Source of the DNA: Polynucleobacter sp. JS-JIR-5-A7
GTDB taxonomy: Bacteria; Pseudomonadota; Gammaproteobacteria; Burkholderiales; Burkholderiaceae
Assembly: GCF_018687935.1 (NCBI RefSeq)
Contig: NZ_CP061308.1
Span: forward strand, 552,048 to 616,047
Length of the DNA stretch: 64,000 bases
Reading direction: 5' to 3'
In this document: one piece after another, positions 34,811 through 42,944 of the stretch
Numbering within the stretch: position 1 is the stretch's first letter
Layout: each line of letters begins with the position of its first letter
The notes under the pieces: generated by a model
Databases searched by the model: none
What the model saw: the letters and a program-made list of their open reading frames with translations, nothing else
What the model was told of the DNA's origin: nothing
Program-made: the position numbers and the translations under genes

Positions 34811-37800
34811 TCATTCAACTGAAAGATGTGCCGCTAATATTCTGGCGATATGTACCGCTTCACGTTGCGTGCCGTCAGCAATTTGATGACGGCAACTAGT
34901 GCCATCCGCTACTACCCAACTATCGGGTGATTTACGAATGCTCGGTAATAGGCTCGCTTCAGCCATTTGCTTAGATACCTCGATATGCTCGGCTTCATAG
35001 CCAAAGCTACCGGCCATGCCGCAGCAAGATGATTCAATTAACTGAGGCTCTGCGTTAGGAATGAGTTTAAGTAGTTCCATGGCGGGTGTCACAGCTGCAA
35101 AGGACTTCTGATGGCAATGTCCATGAAAAAGGACCGGCTTACTGGCGGCTTTGAGTTGCAGGTTGAGTTTGCCTGCTTTCGCTTTGCTGGCTAAAAACTC
35201 TTCTAAGAGTTGCGCTTGCTGCGATACGGTCACGGCCCGCTCACCAAAACCCATCACTAAAGCCTCATCTTTTAGGGTAAAGAGACAAGAGGGCTCAAGA
35301 CCAATAATTGGAATATTCTTTTGCGCGTAGGGCGCGAGATGATCGATGAGTTCACCGAGTGTTTCCTTGGCTTTATCCACCATGCCAGCTGCAAGGTAAG
35401 TTCTGCCGCAGCAAAATTCTTTGGAGCAAGTGTTTTGTTCTTTATTTTTAGCCTTGTGCTGACTCTTGTGCGGAATATGAATACGATAGCCAGCAGCAGT
35501 AAGAACGGTTATTGCCGCCTGCAGATTTTCATCTTCGAAGTAAGCATTAAAGGTATCGGCTAATAGCACTACCCCTGGTTGATTTGATAAGGCCTCAGGA
35601 CTAAATTGATAGGGTGCGATTGCTTTTGGCTTACTCCAGAAAGTATTACCTTTCCAAATTGGCAAACTTCTTTGGGCGGAGATACCCATGATCCATTCTT
35701 GTAGCTTGGCAATCGGTGCAATGTGATTGCGCAGATTGAGGATCACTGGCAAGAGTGGAATACTGCTAATCGTGCCGGCATACTTGGGAAGATACGCCAC
35801 TGCTAGATCACGTAAAGAATGGCCAACCCGTTTCTTATAGGCTGATAGAAACTCAATTTTCATCTTGGCCATATCAACGCCAGTAGGACATTCACGCCGA
35901 CAGGCTTTGCAACTCACACACAATTCCATCACCTCTTTAATGGCATCGCTGCCAAGTGGTGAAGTCTCGTCTTTGATATCGAGTTGATTGGAGAGTGCTA
36001 AGCGTAAGGTATTTGCTCTGCCGCGGGTCAGGTGTTTCTCATCCCGAGTCACACGATAACTGGGACACATCACCTCCGCATCAAACTTACGGCAGTGGCC
36101 ATTGTTATTGCACATCTCTACCGCTTTAGCTAAGCCCATTGCAGGATCACCACCCGTGCCGGGCGCGGTAGTTTCTTCAGTAACAGGATTATTTTGTACG
36201 TTCCAGGCTGACCAATCTAATGCAGGCTGTAATGGAATCACTTGATAACTTGGCGAAAATCGAAAGTTACTCGCATCATCCATCTTTGGTGGATTAATAA
36301 TCTTGCCTGGATTAAATAGTCCCTGAGGATCAAAGGCATGCTTGATTTCTGCAAGGGCTTCAGTGATCTTGGGGCCAAATTGCCATGAGATCCATTCACC
36401 ACGACACAGGCCATCACCATGTTCACCACTGTAAGCACCTTTGTATTTACGTACCAAGGCAGATGCTTCTTCGGCAACAGCACGCATCTTTTGGGCGCCA
36501 TCTCTGCGCATATCAAGAATGGGTCGGACATGCAAAGTACCAACTGAAGCATGGGCATACCAAGTGCCGCGTGAACCGTATTTAGAAAAGACATCCGTTA
36601 AGGCTTGGGTGTAATCTGCCAGACTCTCTAGCGGAACTGCGCAGTCCTCAATAAAGCTCACTGGCTTGCCATCACCTTTTAAGCTCATCATGATATTTAG
36701 CCCCGCTTTACGCACCTCCCATAAATTCTTTTGCAAGGAAGCGTCTGGCATAGATACCACTGAACCGGGTAAGCCTAAGTCACCCATGAGCTCTTGTAAT
36801 GCCATGATTTTTTCAAGCAAGGGAGCATGCGCTTCCCCTGAAAACTCTACCAACAGAATCGCTTCTGGAGTTTGCGCAGTATGGTCAATCAGTGCAGTCT
36901 CAATCGTCTTCTTAAAACTGGGATTACTGCGTGCTAGATCAATCATGGTGCGATCGACTAACTCTACTGCAGTAGGTCCAAGTTTCACAATGTGTTGAGC
37001 ACTATCCATGGCTTTGTAAAAGCTCGCAAAGTTCACAATGCCAAGCACCTTATGTTTCGGTAGTGGTGCAAGTTTGAGTTTGAGAGATTTAAAGTAAGCC
37101 AGCGTACCTTCGCTACCCACTAAAAGATGTGAGAGATTCACGCTGCCATCTTGCGTATAAGGTAGTTCACTTTGAGGGTGAAAGATATCGAGGTTGTAAC
37201 CAGCGACTCGTCTGAGTACTTTCGGAAAGTGAGCTTCGATCTCTGGTTGAAGTGTGTTTGCTAAACCTTTTACAAAGTCACCTAACTGCTTAGCAACACC
37301 AGAGCTATTGGCGTAATTACCAAACTCGGCAATTTGACCATTCGCCAGCCAAGCATTGATACCCAAGACGTTATGCACCATATTGCCGTAAGCAATAGAG
37401 CGGCTTCCACAAGAGTTATTACCTGCCATGCCGCCAATCGTGGCCTGCCCAGCAGTGGATACATCTACTGGATACCAAAGACCATGTTGCTTGAGGGAGC
37501 CATTGAGATGGTCCAGCACAATACCTGGCTCAACTTCCACGTAGCCTTGATTGAGATTGAGATCAAGAACATTTCTGAAGTATTTGCTGTTATCAATCAC
37601 TAGTGCAGCGCCAGTAGTCTGGCCACACTGACTGGTGCCACCACCCCTTGGTAATACTGGTACACCAAGCTCAGCCGCAATCTGAATGGCTGTAGCAATA
37701 TCTTCTGCGGTCTTGGGGACAAACACTGCCACTGGCATGGCTTGATAAATAGAGGCATCGGTAGCGTAGCGACCACGACTTGCGCTATCGGTCATCACTT

Positions 37801-37882
37801 CGCCAGACGTTTCTTGGCGTAGGCGCTTTGCTAAGGTCGCTTGATCAATCATGACTTCTTTGAGGTCTAAGGGCTTATTCAT
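34811..37882 (-). CDS. FAD/Fe-S D-2-hydroxy-acid dehydrogenase (YdiJ-type, D-2-hydroxyglutarate dehydrogenase family)
   Basis: This 1023-residue fusion has an N-terminal FAD-binding oxidase (about 1-540; VPVLPRGGGTSQCGQTTGAA, GNNSCGSRSIAYGN). A ferredoxin-type region near 650-665 has CVSCKACRRECP, and a C-terminal CCG domain pair has CCGRTYLA, HGHCHQKS and ESSCCGMAG. The layout matches YdiJ-like quinone-linked D-2-hydroxyglutarate or D-lactate dehydrogenases. It overlaps the start of a GntR regulator upstream by four bases, in one operon, and faces a glyoxylate-type aminotransferase gene. The exact 2-hydroxy acid is not certain. Confidence 0.88.
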   Translation of the reverse strand: MNKPLDLKEVMIDQATLAKRLRQETSGEVMTDSASRGRYATDASIYQAMPVAVFVPKTAEDIATAIQIAAELGVPVLPRGGGTSQCGQTTGAALVIDNSKYFRNVLDLNLNQGYVEVEPGIVLDHLNGSLKQHGLWYPVDVSTAGQATIGGMAGNNSCGSRSIAYGNMVHNVLGINAWLANGQIAEFGNYANSSGVAKQLGDFVKGLANTLQPEIEAHFPKVLRRVAGYNLDIFHPQSELPYTQDGSVNLSHLLVGSEGTLAYFKSLKLKLAPLPKHKVLGIVNFASFYKAMDSAQHIVKLGPTAVELVDRTMIDLARSNPSFKKTIETALIDHTAQTPEAILLVEFSGEAHAPLLEKIMALQELMGDLGLPGSVVSMPDASLQKNLWEVRKAGLNIMMSLKGDGKPVSFIEDCAVPLESLADYTQALTDVFSKYGSRGTWYAHASVGTLHVRPILDMRRDGAQKMRAVAEEASALVRKYKGAYSGEHGDGLCRGEWISWQFGPKITEALAEIKHAFDPQGLFNPGKIINPPKMDDASNFRFSPSYQVIPLQPALDWSAWNVQNNPVTEETTAPGTGGDPAMGLAKAVEMCNNNGHCRKFDAEVMCPSYRVTRDEKHLTRGRANTLRLALSNQLDIKDETSPLGSDAIKEVMELCVSCKACRRECPTGVDMAKMKIEFLSAYKKRVGHSLRDLAVAYLPKYAGTISSIPLLPVILNLRNHIAPIAKLQEWIMGISAQRSLPIWKGNTFWSKPKAIAPYQFSPEALSNQPGVVLLADTFNAYFEDENLQAAITVLTAAGYRIHIPHKSQHKAKNKEQNTCSKEFCCGRTYLAAGMVDKAKETLGELIDHLAPYAQKNIPIIGLEPSCLFTLKDEALVMGFGERAVTVSQQAQLLEEFLASKAKAGKLNLQLKAASKPVLFHGHCHQKSFAAVTPAMELLKLIPNAEPQLIESSCCGMAGSFGYEAEHIEVSKQMAEASLLPSIRKSPDSWVVADGTSCRHQIADGTQREAVHIARILAAHLSVE

Positions 37883-38565
37883 TTAGCCATCTCCAGGCTG
37901 CTTGTTTCTGCTTTCAGAAGTTGCACGACAACATCGCGCTTGTTCTGTACGTGCTGAATCATGATCTTGCGCATTCTCTGGCTATCACGTGCTTTTAAGG
38001 CATCGAGCATCTCTTGATGTTCTTCAACTGCCTTTTCCCATTTGACGCCGTCTTGGTTGGAGCGAAAGCGTAGCGCCTCGATACGCGTATTTACTTGAGT
38101 AAAGAGGCGAGAGAGTACAGGGTTGTTCGCCGCTTGATTAATTAAATGATGGATACGTAGATTAAGTTTGTAATAACTCGATAAATCACGACGCGCATAC
38201 GAAGCCATCATTTCATACTGGAGTGCCTCTAATTCAGAGAGGCTGGCATCATTAATATGATTTGCAGCCAGCTCTCCAGAGAGGCCCTCTAAGTCGGCAA
38301 TCACATCAAAGGTGTGAATGACATCTTCCAAACTCAATTGCACAGCAATCGCTCCACGATTGGCGATCAACTCTACTAGGCCATCGGCAGCCAAGCGACG
38401 AATCGCTTCCCGAATCGGTGTGCGAGAAACGTTCAGGCTTTCAGCTAATTCACGCTCATTCAGTTTGCTGCCTGGTGCAATCTTTCCCTCTACTAAGAGT
38501 GATCTGAGTTTTTGGAAGATTGCCTCATGCAGATTCTGGGAATTTGGCTGCTCTGTGACCGTCAT
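37879..38565 (-). CDS. GntR/FCD-family transcriptional regulator
   Basis: This 228-residue protein has a winged HTH at residues 10-80 (LHEAIFQKLRSLLVEGKIAPGSKLNERELAE, then VSRTPIREAIRRLA) and an FCD domain with metal-type histidines (NLRIHHLINQ, then a late EEHQEMLDAL). It is the first gene of the dehydrogenase operon and diverges from the aminotransferase gene. Two TTGTATACAA palindromes in the divergent region are very likely its operators, which implies autoregulation and control of both sides. Confidence 0.92.
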   Translation of the reverse strand: MTVTEQPNSQNLHEAIFQKLRSLLVEGKIAPGSKLNERELAESLNVSRTPIREAIRRLAADGLVELIANRGAIAVQLSLEDVIHTFDVIADLEGLSGELAANHINDASLSELEALQYEMMASYARRDLSSYYKLNLRIHHLINQAANNPVLSRLFTQVNTRIEALRFRSNQDGVKWEKAVEEHQEMLDALKARDSQRMRKIMIQHVQNKRDVVVQLLKAETSSLEMAK

Positions 38566-38580
38566 ATTGAGAACCTATAA

Positions 38581-38592
38581 TTTGTATACAAA
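38581..38592. promoter_or_regulatory. GntR operator 1 (TTTGTATACAAA)
   Basis: A perfect 12-bp palindrome lies 16 bases upstream of the GntR start. It fits the GntR/FCD operator pattern (TNGTNNNACNA-like) and shares its core with operator 2. Confidence 0.72.
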
Positions 38593-38675
38593 AATATCAA
38601 TAAGCCATGATAAAGCATAAATTATGGCTTTAAATGCTTAAATTAAGGTTTATTTTTAGATTAAATGAAAATAAA

Positions 38676-38685
38676 TTGTATACAA
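38676..38685. promoter_or_regulatory. GntR operator 2 (TTGTATACAA)
   Basis: A perfect 10-bp palindrome has the same core as operator 1. It lies 95 bases from operator 1 (start to start) and about 100 bases before the aminotransferase start, so each divergent gene has its own site. Confidence 0.72.
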
Positions 38686-38786
38686 AATGGAAAATTGCCA
38701 AAATTTGTCATACACTAGCGGCTGAAACGAGTTCCCAGAATTCACCCCCATTTAATTACCTAAACCCATCCATAGCGAGACAAAGC

Positions 38787-39971
38787 ATGTTGAAACTTGA
38801 TAACCACGCATCAGGACGCCATTTTTTACATATTCCTGGCCCAAGCCCAGTACCTCCTCGCGTATTACGCGCCATTAGTTATCAAACTATTGATCATCGT
38901 GGTCCTGAGTTTGGTGCGTTTGGCTTAAAGGTTTTGGATGGTATCAAGAAGATTTTCAAAACAGAGCAGCCGGTGATCATTTATTCCGCTTCCGGAACGG
39001 GATCATGGGAAGGCGCTTTAGTGAATGTGCTCAATCCTGGCGACACAGTCTTGTTTTATGAAACTGGTCAGTTCGCCAATTTATGGCGCGCACTTGGACA
39101 ACGCCTCGGTCTGAAGGTCGAGGTCGTTGGTAAATCTGGACAAGATTCTTGGCGTTGGGGTGTAGATGCTGCAGTGATTGAAGAGCGTTTGCGTAAAGAC
39201 ACTCAGCATGAAATCAAAGCTGTATGCGTAGTGCATAACGAAACATCGACTGGCGTTACTTCAAACATCGCCGCAGTACGTAAAGCGATCGACTCCTTAA
39301 AGCACCCCGCTTTGTTGTTGGTTGATAGCGTCTCTGGCCTTGGATCTGCAGACTACGAGCATGACAAGTGGGGCGCGGACGTGACTATTTCTGGTTCGCA
39401 AAAAGGTTTGATGTTGCCTCCAGGTATTGGCTTTAATGCCTTGTCAGCAAGAGCCATTGAAGTGAGCAAGCAAAACAAAATGCATAAAGCGTATTGGGCA
39501 TGGGATGAAATATTGGAGTCCAATAAAAATGGTTACTGGCCAACTACACCTAGCACGAATTTAATGTACGGTTTGCATGAAGCGATGGACATGATGATGG
39601 CTGAAGGTTTAGACACAATCTTTGCGCGTCATCAGCGTTTGGCTGCCGCTTGTCGTGAAGCTGTTCATGCTTGGGGGCTTGAAATTCAATGTCAGGATAA
39701 GGATTGCTACTCTCCAGTGTTAACTTGTATCGCTACACCTGAAGGTATGGATGCTGACAAATTACGCAAACATGCTTTGGAGAAATTCAATCTCTCCTTG
39801 GGAACGGGCCTTGGAAAAATTAAGGGCAAAGCATTCCGCATTGGTCATTTGGGTGACTGTAATGAGCTCAATTTGATGGCTGCTTTAAGTGGGGTTGAAA
39901 TGAGCTTGGGTGCTATGGGCTTTACGCCTAGGGCTAGCGGTGTAGTAGCTGCTCAAGAATTCCTCAAATAA
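38787..39971 (+). CDS. Alanine/serine-glyoxylate aminotransferase-type class V aminotransferase
   Basis: This protein of about 394 residues depends on PLP. GPSPVPPRVLRAI near residue 18, SASGTGSWEGALVN, the cofactor aspartate in LLLVDSVSGLGS and PLP lysine 206 in ISGSQKGLMLPPG are visible. Substrates of the family are glyoxylate with alanine or serine. ATG 38787 marks the conserved start; the longer frame from 38634 runs through the operator region and has no family similarity. The GntR control and the neighbouring hydroxy-acid dehydrogenase and GlcG-like genes suggest glyoxylate or hydroxy-acid metabolism. Confidence 0.9.
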   Translation: MLKLDNHASGRHFLHIPGPSPVPPRVLRAISYQTIDHRGPEFGAFGLKVLDGIKKIFKTEQPVIIYSASGTGSWEGALVNVLNPGDTVLFYETGQFANLWRALGQRLGLKVEVVGKSGQDSWRWGVDAAVIEERLRKDTQHEIKAVCVVHNETSTGVTSNIAAVRKAIDSLKHPALLLVDSVSGLGSADYEHDKWGADVTISGSQKGLMLPPGIGFNALSARAIEVSKQNKMHKAYWAWDEILESNKNGYWPTTPSTNLMYGLHEAMDMMMAEGLDTIFARHQRLAAACREAVHAWGLEIQCQDKDCYSPVLTCIATPEGMDADKLRKHALEKFNLSLGTGLGKIKGKAFRIGHLGDCNELNLMAALSGVEMSLGAMGFTPRASGVVAAQEFLK

Positions 39972-40145
39972 TCACCATTTAGACCCTTTCGGTTGCGTAT
40001 AGGGCAAAGGCAGGGTGCAGATCGTCCGGGGTCAGACTTAAAGGGCTGAGCCTGGCTGCAGCCTTTATAATTCAGGCACTTGTATTGATGGTACTTTCAT
40101 CACATAAAACATATTCGAGACAATAGTATTTAAAAAGGATTCAAC

Positions 40146-40553
40146 ATGTTGGCAACTAAACCTTATTTAACTCAAGCGGATGCTCAAAAGATTCTGGATG
40201 CAGCCAACAAGCATGCCGCTGAAAATAATTGGGCAGTCACGATCGCTGTTTGTGATGATGGTGGACATGTACTAGGTTTGACCCGTCGTGACGGATGCGC
40301 ACCAGTATCTGCTTACATTGCTCAAGAAAAAGCACGCACTGCTGCCATGGGTAAACGTGAAAGCCGCGTATATGAAGAAATTATTAATAATGGTCGCACC
40401 TCTTTTTTATCTGCCCCACATATTTCGGGCATGTTAGAGGGTGGGGTCAATATCGAGGTAAATGGGTTTACCATCGGCGCAGTCGGCGTTTCCGGCGTTA
40501 AATCGACCGAGGATGCCGAAACCGCTAAGGCCGGCATTGCGGCCATCCTGTAA
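40146..40553 (+). CDS. GlcG/HbpS-family protein
   Basis: This 135-residue single-domain protein shows LTQADAQKILDAANKHAAENN, AVCDDGGHVLGLTRRDGCAP and a glycine-rich GGVNIEVNGFTIGAVGVSGV, the family hallmarks. GlcG is found in glycolate operons and HbpS binds haem; the function of this group is unsettled. A purine-rich AAAAGGA site stands before the ATG. It follows the aminotransferase by about 175 bases, in which I see no clear terminator. Confidence 0.88.
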   Translation: MLATKPYLTQADAQKILDAANKHAAENNWAVTIAVCDDGGHVLGLTRRDGCAPVSAYIAQEKARTAAMGKRESRVYEEIINNGRTSFLSAPHISGMLEGGVNIEVNGFTIGAVGVSGVKSTEDAETAKAGIAAIL

Positions 40554-40559
40554 GTTACC

Positions 40560-41993
40560 TTGATCAATACTGCTACTGAAATAAATTCACCTACAGGGCT
40601 TGGCGACTCAGTCGTTCCTAGCGCCGCCCCTAGTATCACCCCTCCAGCAACAATTACTTTTGCTGATTTTGGTTTAGACCCGCTGATTCAAAAAGCGGTT
40701 GCTGAACAAGGCTATAACACTCCTACTCCGATTCAAGCGCAATCAATTCCGCATGTTTTAGCAGGGAGCGATTTAATGGGTGCTGCACAAACTGGCACTG
40801 GTAAAACAGCAGCCTTTGTGTTGCCAATCATTCAAAAGATTTTGCGCCATGCTAGCAATAGCGCCTCACCCGCACGTCATCCGATTCGCGCCTTAGTCTT
40901 AACTCCAACCAGAGAGTTGGCGGTGCAGGTAGCTGAGAATGCAGCAAACTACTCGAAGCATACTGATCTGCGTGCTGCTGTGGTCTATGGTGGCGTGGAT
41001 ATGAAAGAGCAAGTTGCTATCTTGCGTAACGGTATTGAGATCTTGATTGCCACACCAGGTCGCTTACTTGATCACATTGGGTCTAAAGTAGCTAATTTGT
41101 CTCAGGTCGAGATTCTGGTGCTAGATGAAGCCGATCGTATGCTCGATATGGGTTTCTTACCTGATCTACAACGCATCATTAATTTGATTCCTGCGCAAAG
41201 ACAGACCCTGTTGTTTTCGGCAACCTTCTCACCAGAGATTAAGAAGCTCGCGCAGAGTTATTTGCGTACACCGGTAACGGTAGAAGTAGCTCGTCAAAAT
41301 GCTGCGGCCGACACGGTTAAGCAAGTCATTCATATGGTGTCAGCAAGCGATAAGCAGCGTGCAATTGTCCAAGTCTTAGAAAACCGTACGCGTCAAGGTT
41401 TATCGCGTCAGTGCATCATCTTCACCAATAGTCGTTTAGGTTGTGCCAAGTTAGCACGGGCCTTAGAGCGTGATGGTATTAAAGCAGGTGCGATTCATGG
41501 CGATAAGAGTCAGGGTGAGCGTACCTTAACTTTGGATGCATTCAAGTCTGGCGCGATTGAAGTGTTGGTGGCGACTGATGTGGCAGCGCGGGGTTTGGAT
41601 ATTCCAGATATGCCTTGCGTGATTAATCATGAGTTGCCTTATAACGCTGAAGACTTTATTCACCGCATCGGTCGAACAGGTCGTGCTGGTAGTACAGGGG
41701 ATGCGATTGCTTTAGTAGATGCCAGTGAAAAGCGTTTATTAGACGATATTGAAAAGCTAATGAAGCGTAAGTTAGATATCCAGCCTTTGCCTGAGGGTAC
41801 TCCTGCTTATGCCAAGCCATCTACTAGTAGTAGTGCCCCAGCAAAAATGTCAGACCCATTTTTCTATAAACCTTATGAGCCTAGCGCCGCACCACAGTCA
41901 TCCGATGTAGTAAAGCCAGAAGTGAAAAAAGTGGGTATTGTGGCCGCTAAGCCAGCAGTTGGCGCCTTATTGGGCGGTTTCAAAAAGAAGTAA
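40560..41993 (+). CDS. rhlE: DEAD-box RNA helicase, RhlE type
   Basis: This 477-residue ATP-dependent RNA helicase is probably used in RNA turnover or ribosome assembly. It shows the Q motif FADFGLDPLIQKAV...TPTPIQ, motif I AQTGTGKT, PTRELAVQ, DEAD in LVLDEADRMLD, SAT in LLFSATFSP, and HRIGRTGRAG. The tail is basic. The only canonical start before the Q motif is TTG at 40560, six bases after the GlcG-like stop, so translation may depend on coupling to that gene. Confidence 0.92.
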   Translation: MINTATEINSPTGLGDSVVPSAAPSITPPATITFADFGLDPLIQKAVAEQGYNTPTPIQAQSIPHVLAGSDLMGAAQTGTGKTAAFVLPIIQKILRHASNSASPARHPIRALVLTPTRELAVQVAENAANYSKHTDLRAAVVYGGVDMKEQVAILRNGIEILIATPGRLLDHIGSKVANLSQVEILVLDEADRMLDMGFLPDLQRIINLIPAQRQTLLFSATFSPEIKKLAQSYLRTPVTVEVARQNAAADTVKQVIHMVSASDKQRAIVQVLENRTRQGLSRQCIIFTNSRLGCAKLARALERDGIKAGAIHGDKSQGERTLTLDAFKSGAIEVLVATDVAARGLDIPDMPCVINHELPYNAEDFIHRIGRTGRAGSTGDAIALVDASEKRLLDDIEKLMKRKLDIQPLPEGTPAYAKPSTSSSAPAKMSDPFFYKPYEPSAAPQSSDVVKPEVKKVGIVAAKPAVGALLGGFKKK

Positions 41994-42941
41994 TTAGCTC
42001 CAGGCATGAGTAGCTGCCAAGAGCCACTCTGCAATGGTGATCCTCTCACCATCAGGTAACCCAACCAATCCTAAATGTGTTGCAGCCTTGCGAAGCTCTG
42101 CAAGAGAATGTGTTTGATCTTGTGTATTAATTTGGGTTGCTAAGGTTTGCTTACTCAATTTTGCGCCGTGTTCATCTAATACCAAGGGGAGATGTTTGTA
42201 ATGCGGCGTTGTGTATCCCAAAAGAGTTTGTAAATATATTTGCCTAGCGGTGTTGCTTAGCAAATCTTCGCCACGCACGATATGGGTAATACCTTGCTCT
42301 GCATCGTCTACAACTACGGCGAGTTGGTAAGTAAAGAGACCATCATTTCTGCGCAGGATAAAATCCCCGACTTGATGATTGAGATTCTGACTTTGAGTGC
42401 CGAGGGCTAAATCCTCAAAATCAATCTGGCAATTTGGGGATAGCGCAACTCGCCAAGCCGCCTTCAGGTCTGAAATTTCAGAACTTGTATGGCTCTCTAG
42501 TTGACTTGGTCTGCACGTTCCCGGATAAACCATCTCTTGATTGCGTGGCGTTTGAACTCCAAGCTCTGCTAGGGTGTTGGTAATTGTTTGCCGAGAACAG
42601 ATGCAGGAATAGAGGCATTTAAGCTCATTGAGGCGTTCTAAAGCTTTTTGGTAGCGATCCTGATGTTTTGACTGAAAGGTGGGGGCTTCATCCCAGAAAA
42701 GGCCACATGCGAGCAATTGGGACTGAATGAGCTGATCAGCCCCAAGGATGCATCTAGGGGTATCCAAGTCTTCTATCCTGAGCAGCCATTTACCACCATT
42801 TTTACGGGCATCTAACCAGCTTCCTAGGGCCGCAACCAGCGATCCCGCATGGAGTGGTCCAGTAGGCGAGGGGGCAAATCGCCCGCGATAGCCGTCGGCT
42901 GGGGATGAAGGGTTTTTGAGCTTGGACACAGCTAAAATCAT
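41994..42941 (-). CDS. gluQ: Glutamyl-Q tRNA(Asp) synthetase
   Basis: This 315-residue truncated glutamyl-tRNA synthetase lacks an anticodon-binding domain. It attaches glutamate to queuosine at the wobble position of tRNA-Asp. The HIGH-like motif is RFAPSPTGPLHAGSL and the KMSKS-like motif is GAKLSKQT. Zinc-site cysteines are in LYSCICS and YPGTCR. It starts three bases from the divergent dnaE start, so each promoter must lie inside the other gene. queG in the same window supplies the queuosine it needs. Confidence 0.94.
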   Translation of the reverse strand: MILAVSKLKNPSSPADGYRGRFAPSPTGPLHAGSLVAALGSWLDARKNGGKWLLRIEDLDTPRCILGADQLIQSQLLACGLFWDEAPTFQSKHQDRYQKALERLNELKCLYSCICSRQTITNTLAELGVQTPRNQEMVYPGTCRPSQLESHTSSEISDLKAAWRVALSPNCQIDFEDLALGTQSQNLNHQVGDFILRRNDGLFTYQLAVVVDDAEQGITHIVRGEDLLSNTARQIYLQTLLGYTTPHYKHLPLVLDEHGAKLSKQTLATQINTQDQTHSLAELRKAATHLGLVGLPDGERITIAEWLLAATHAWS

Positions 42942-42944
42942 CTC

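Noticed and set aside
38634..38786. N-terminal extension of the aminotransferase
   Set aside because: The frame is open but runs through the operator region and has no family-like sequence; the conserved protein starts at 38787.
39972..40145. Small RNA or terminator between the aminotransferase and GlcG-like genes
   Set aside because: There are GC-rich patches, but I could not draw a stable stem with a T-tract; nothing is supported.
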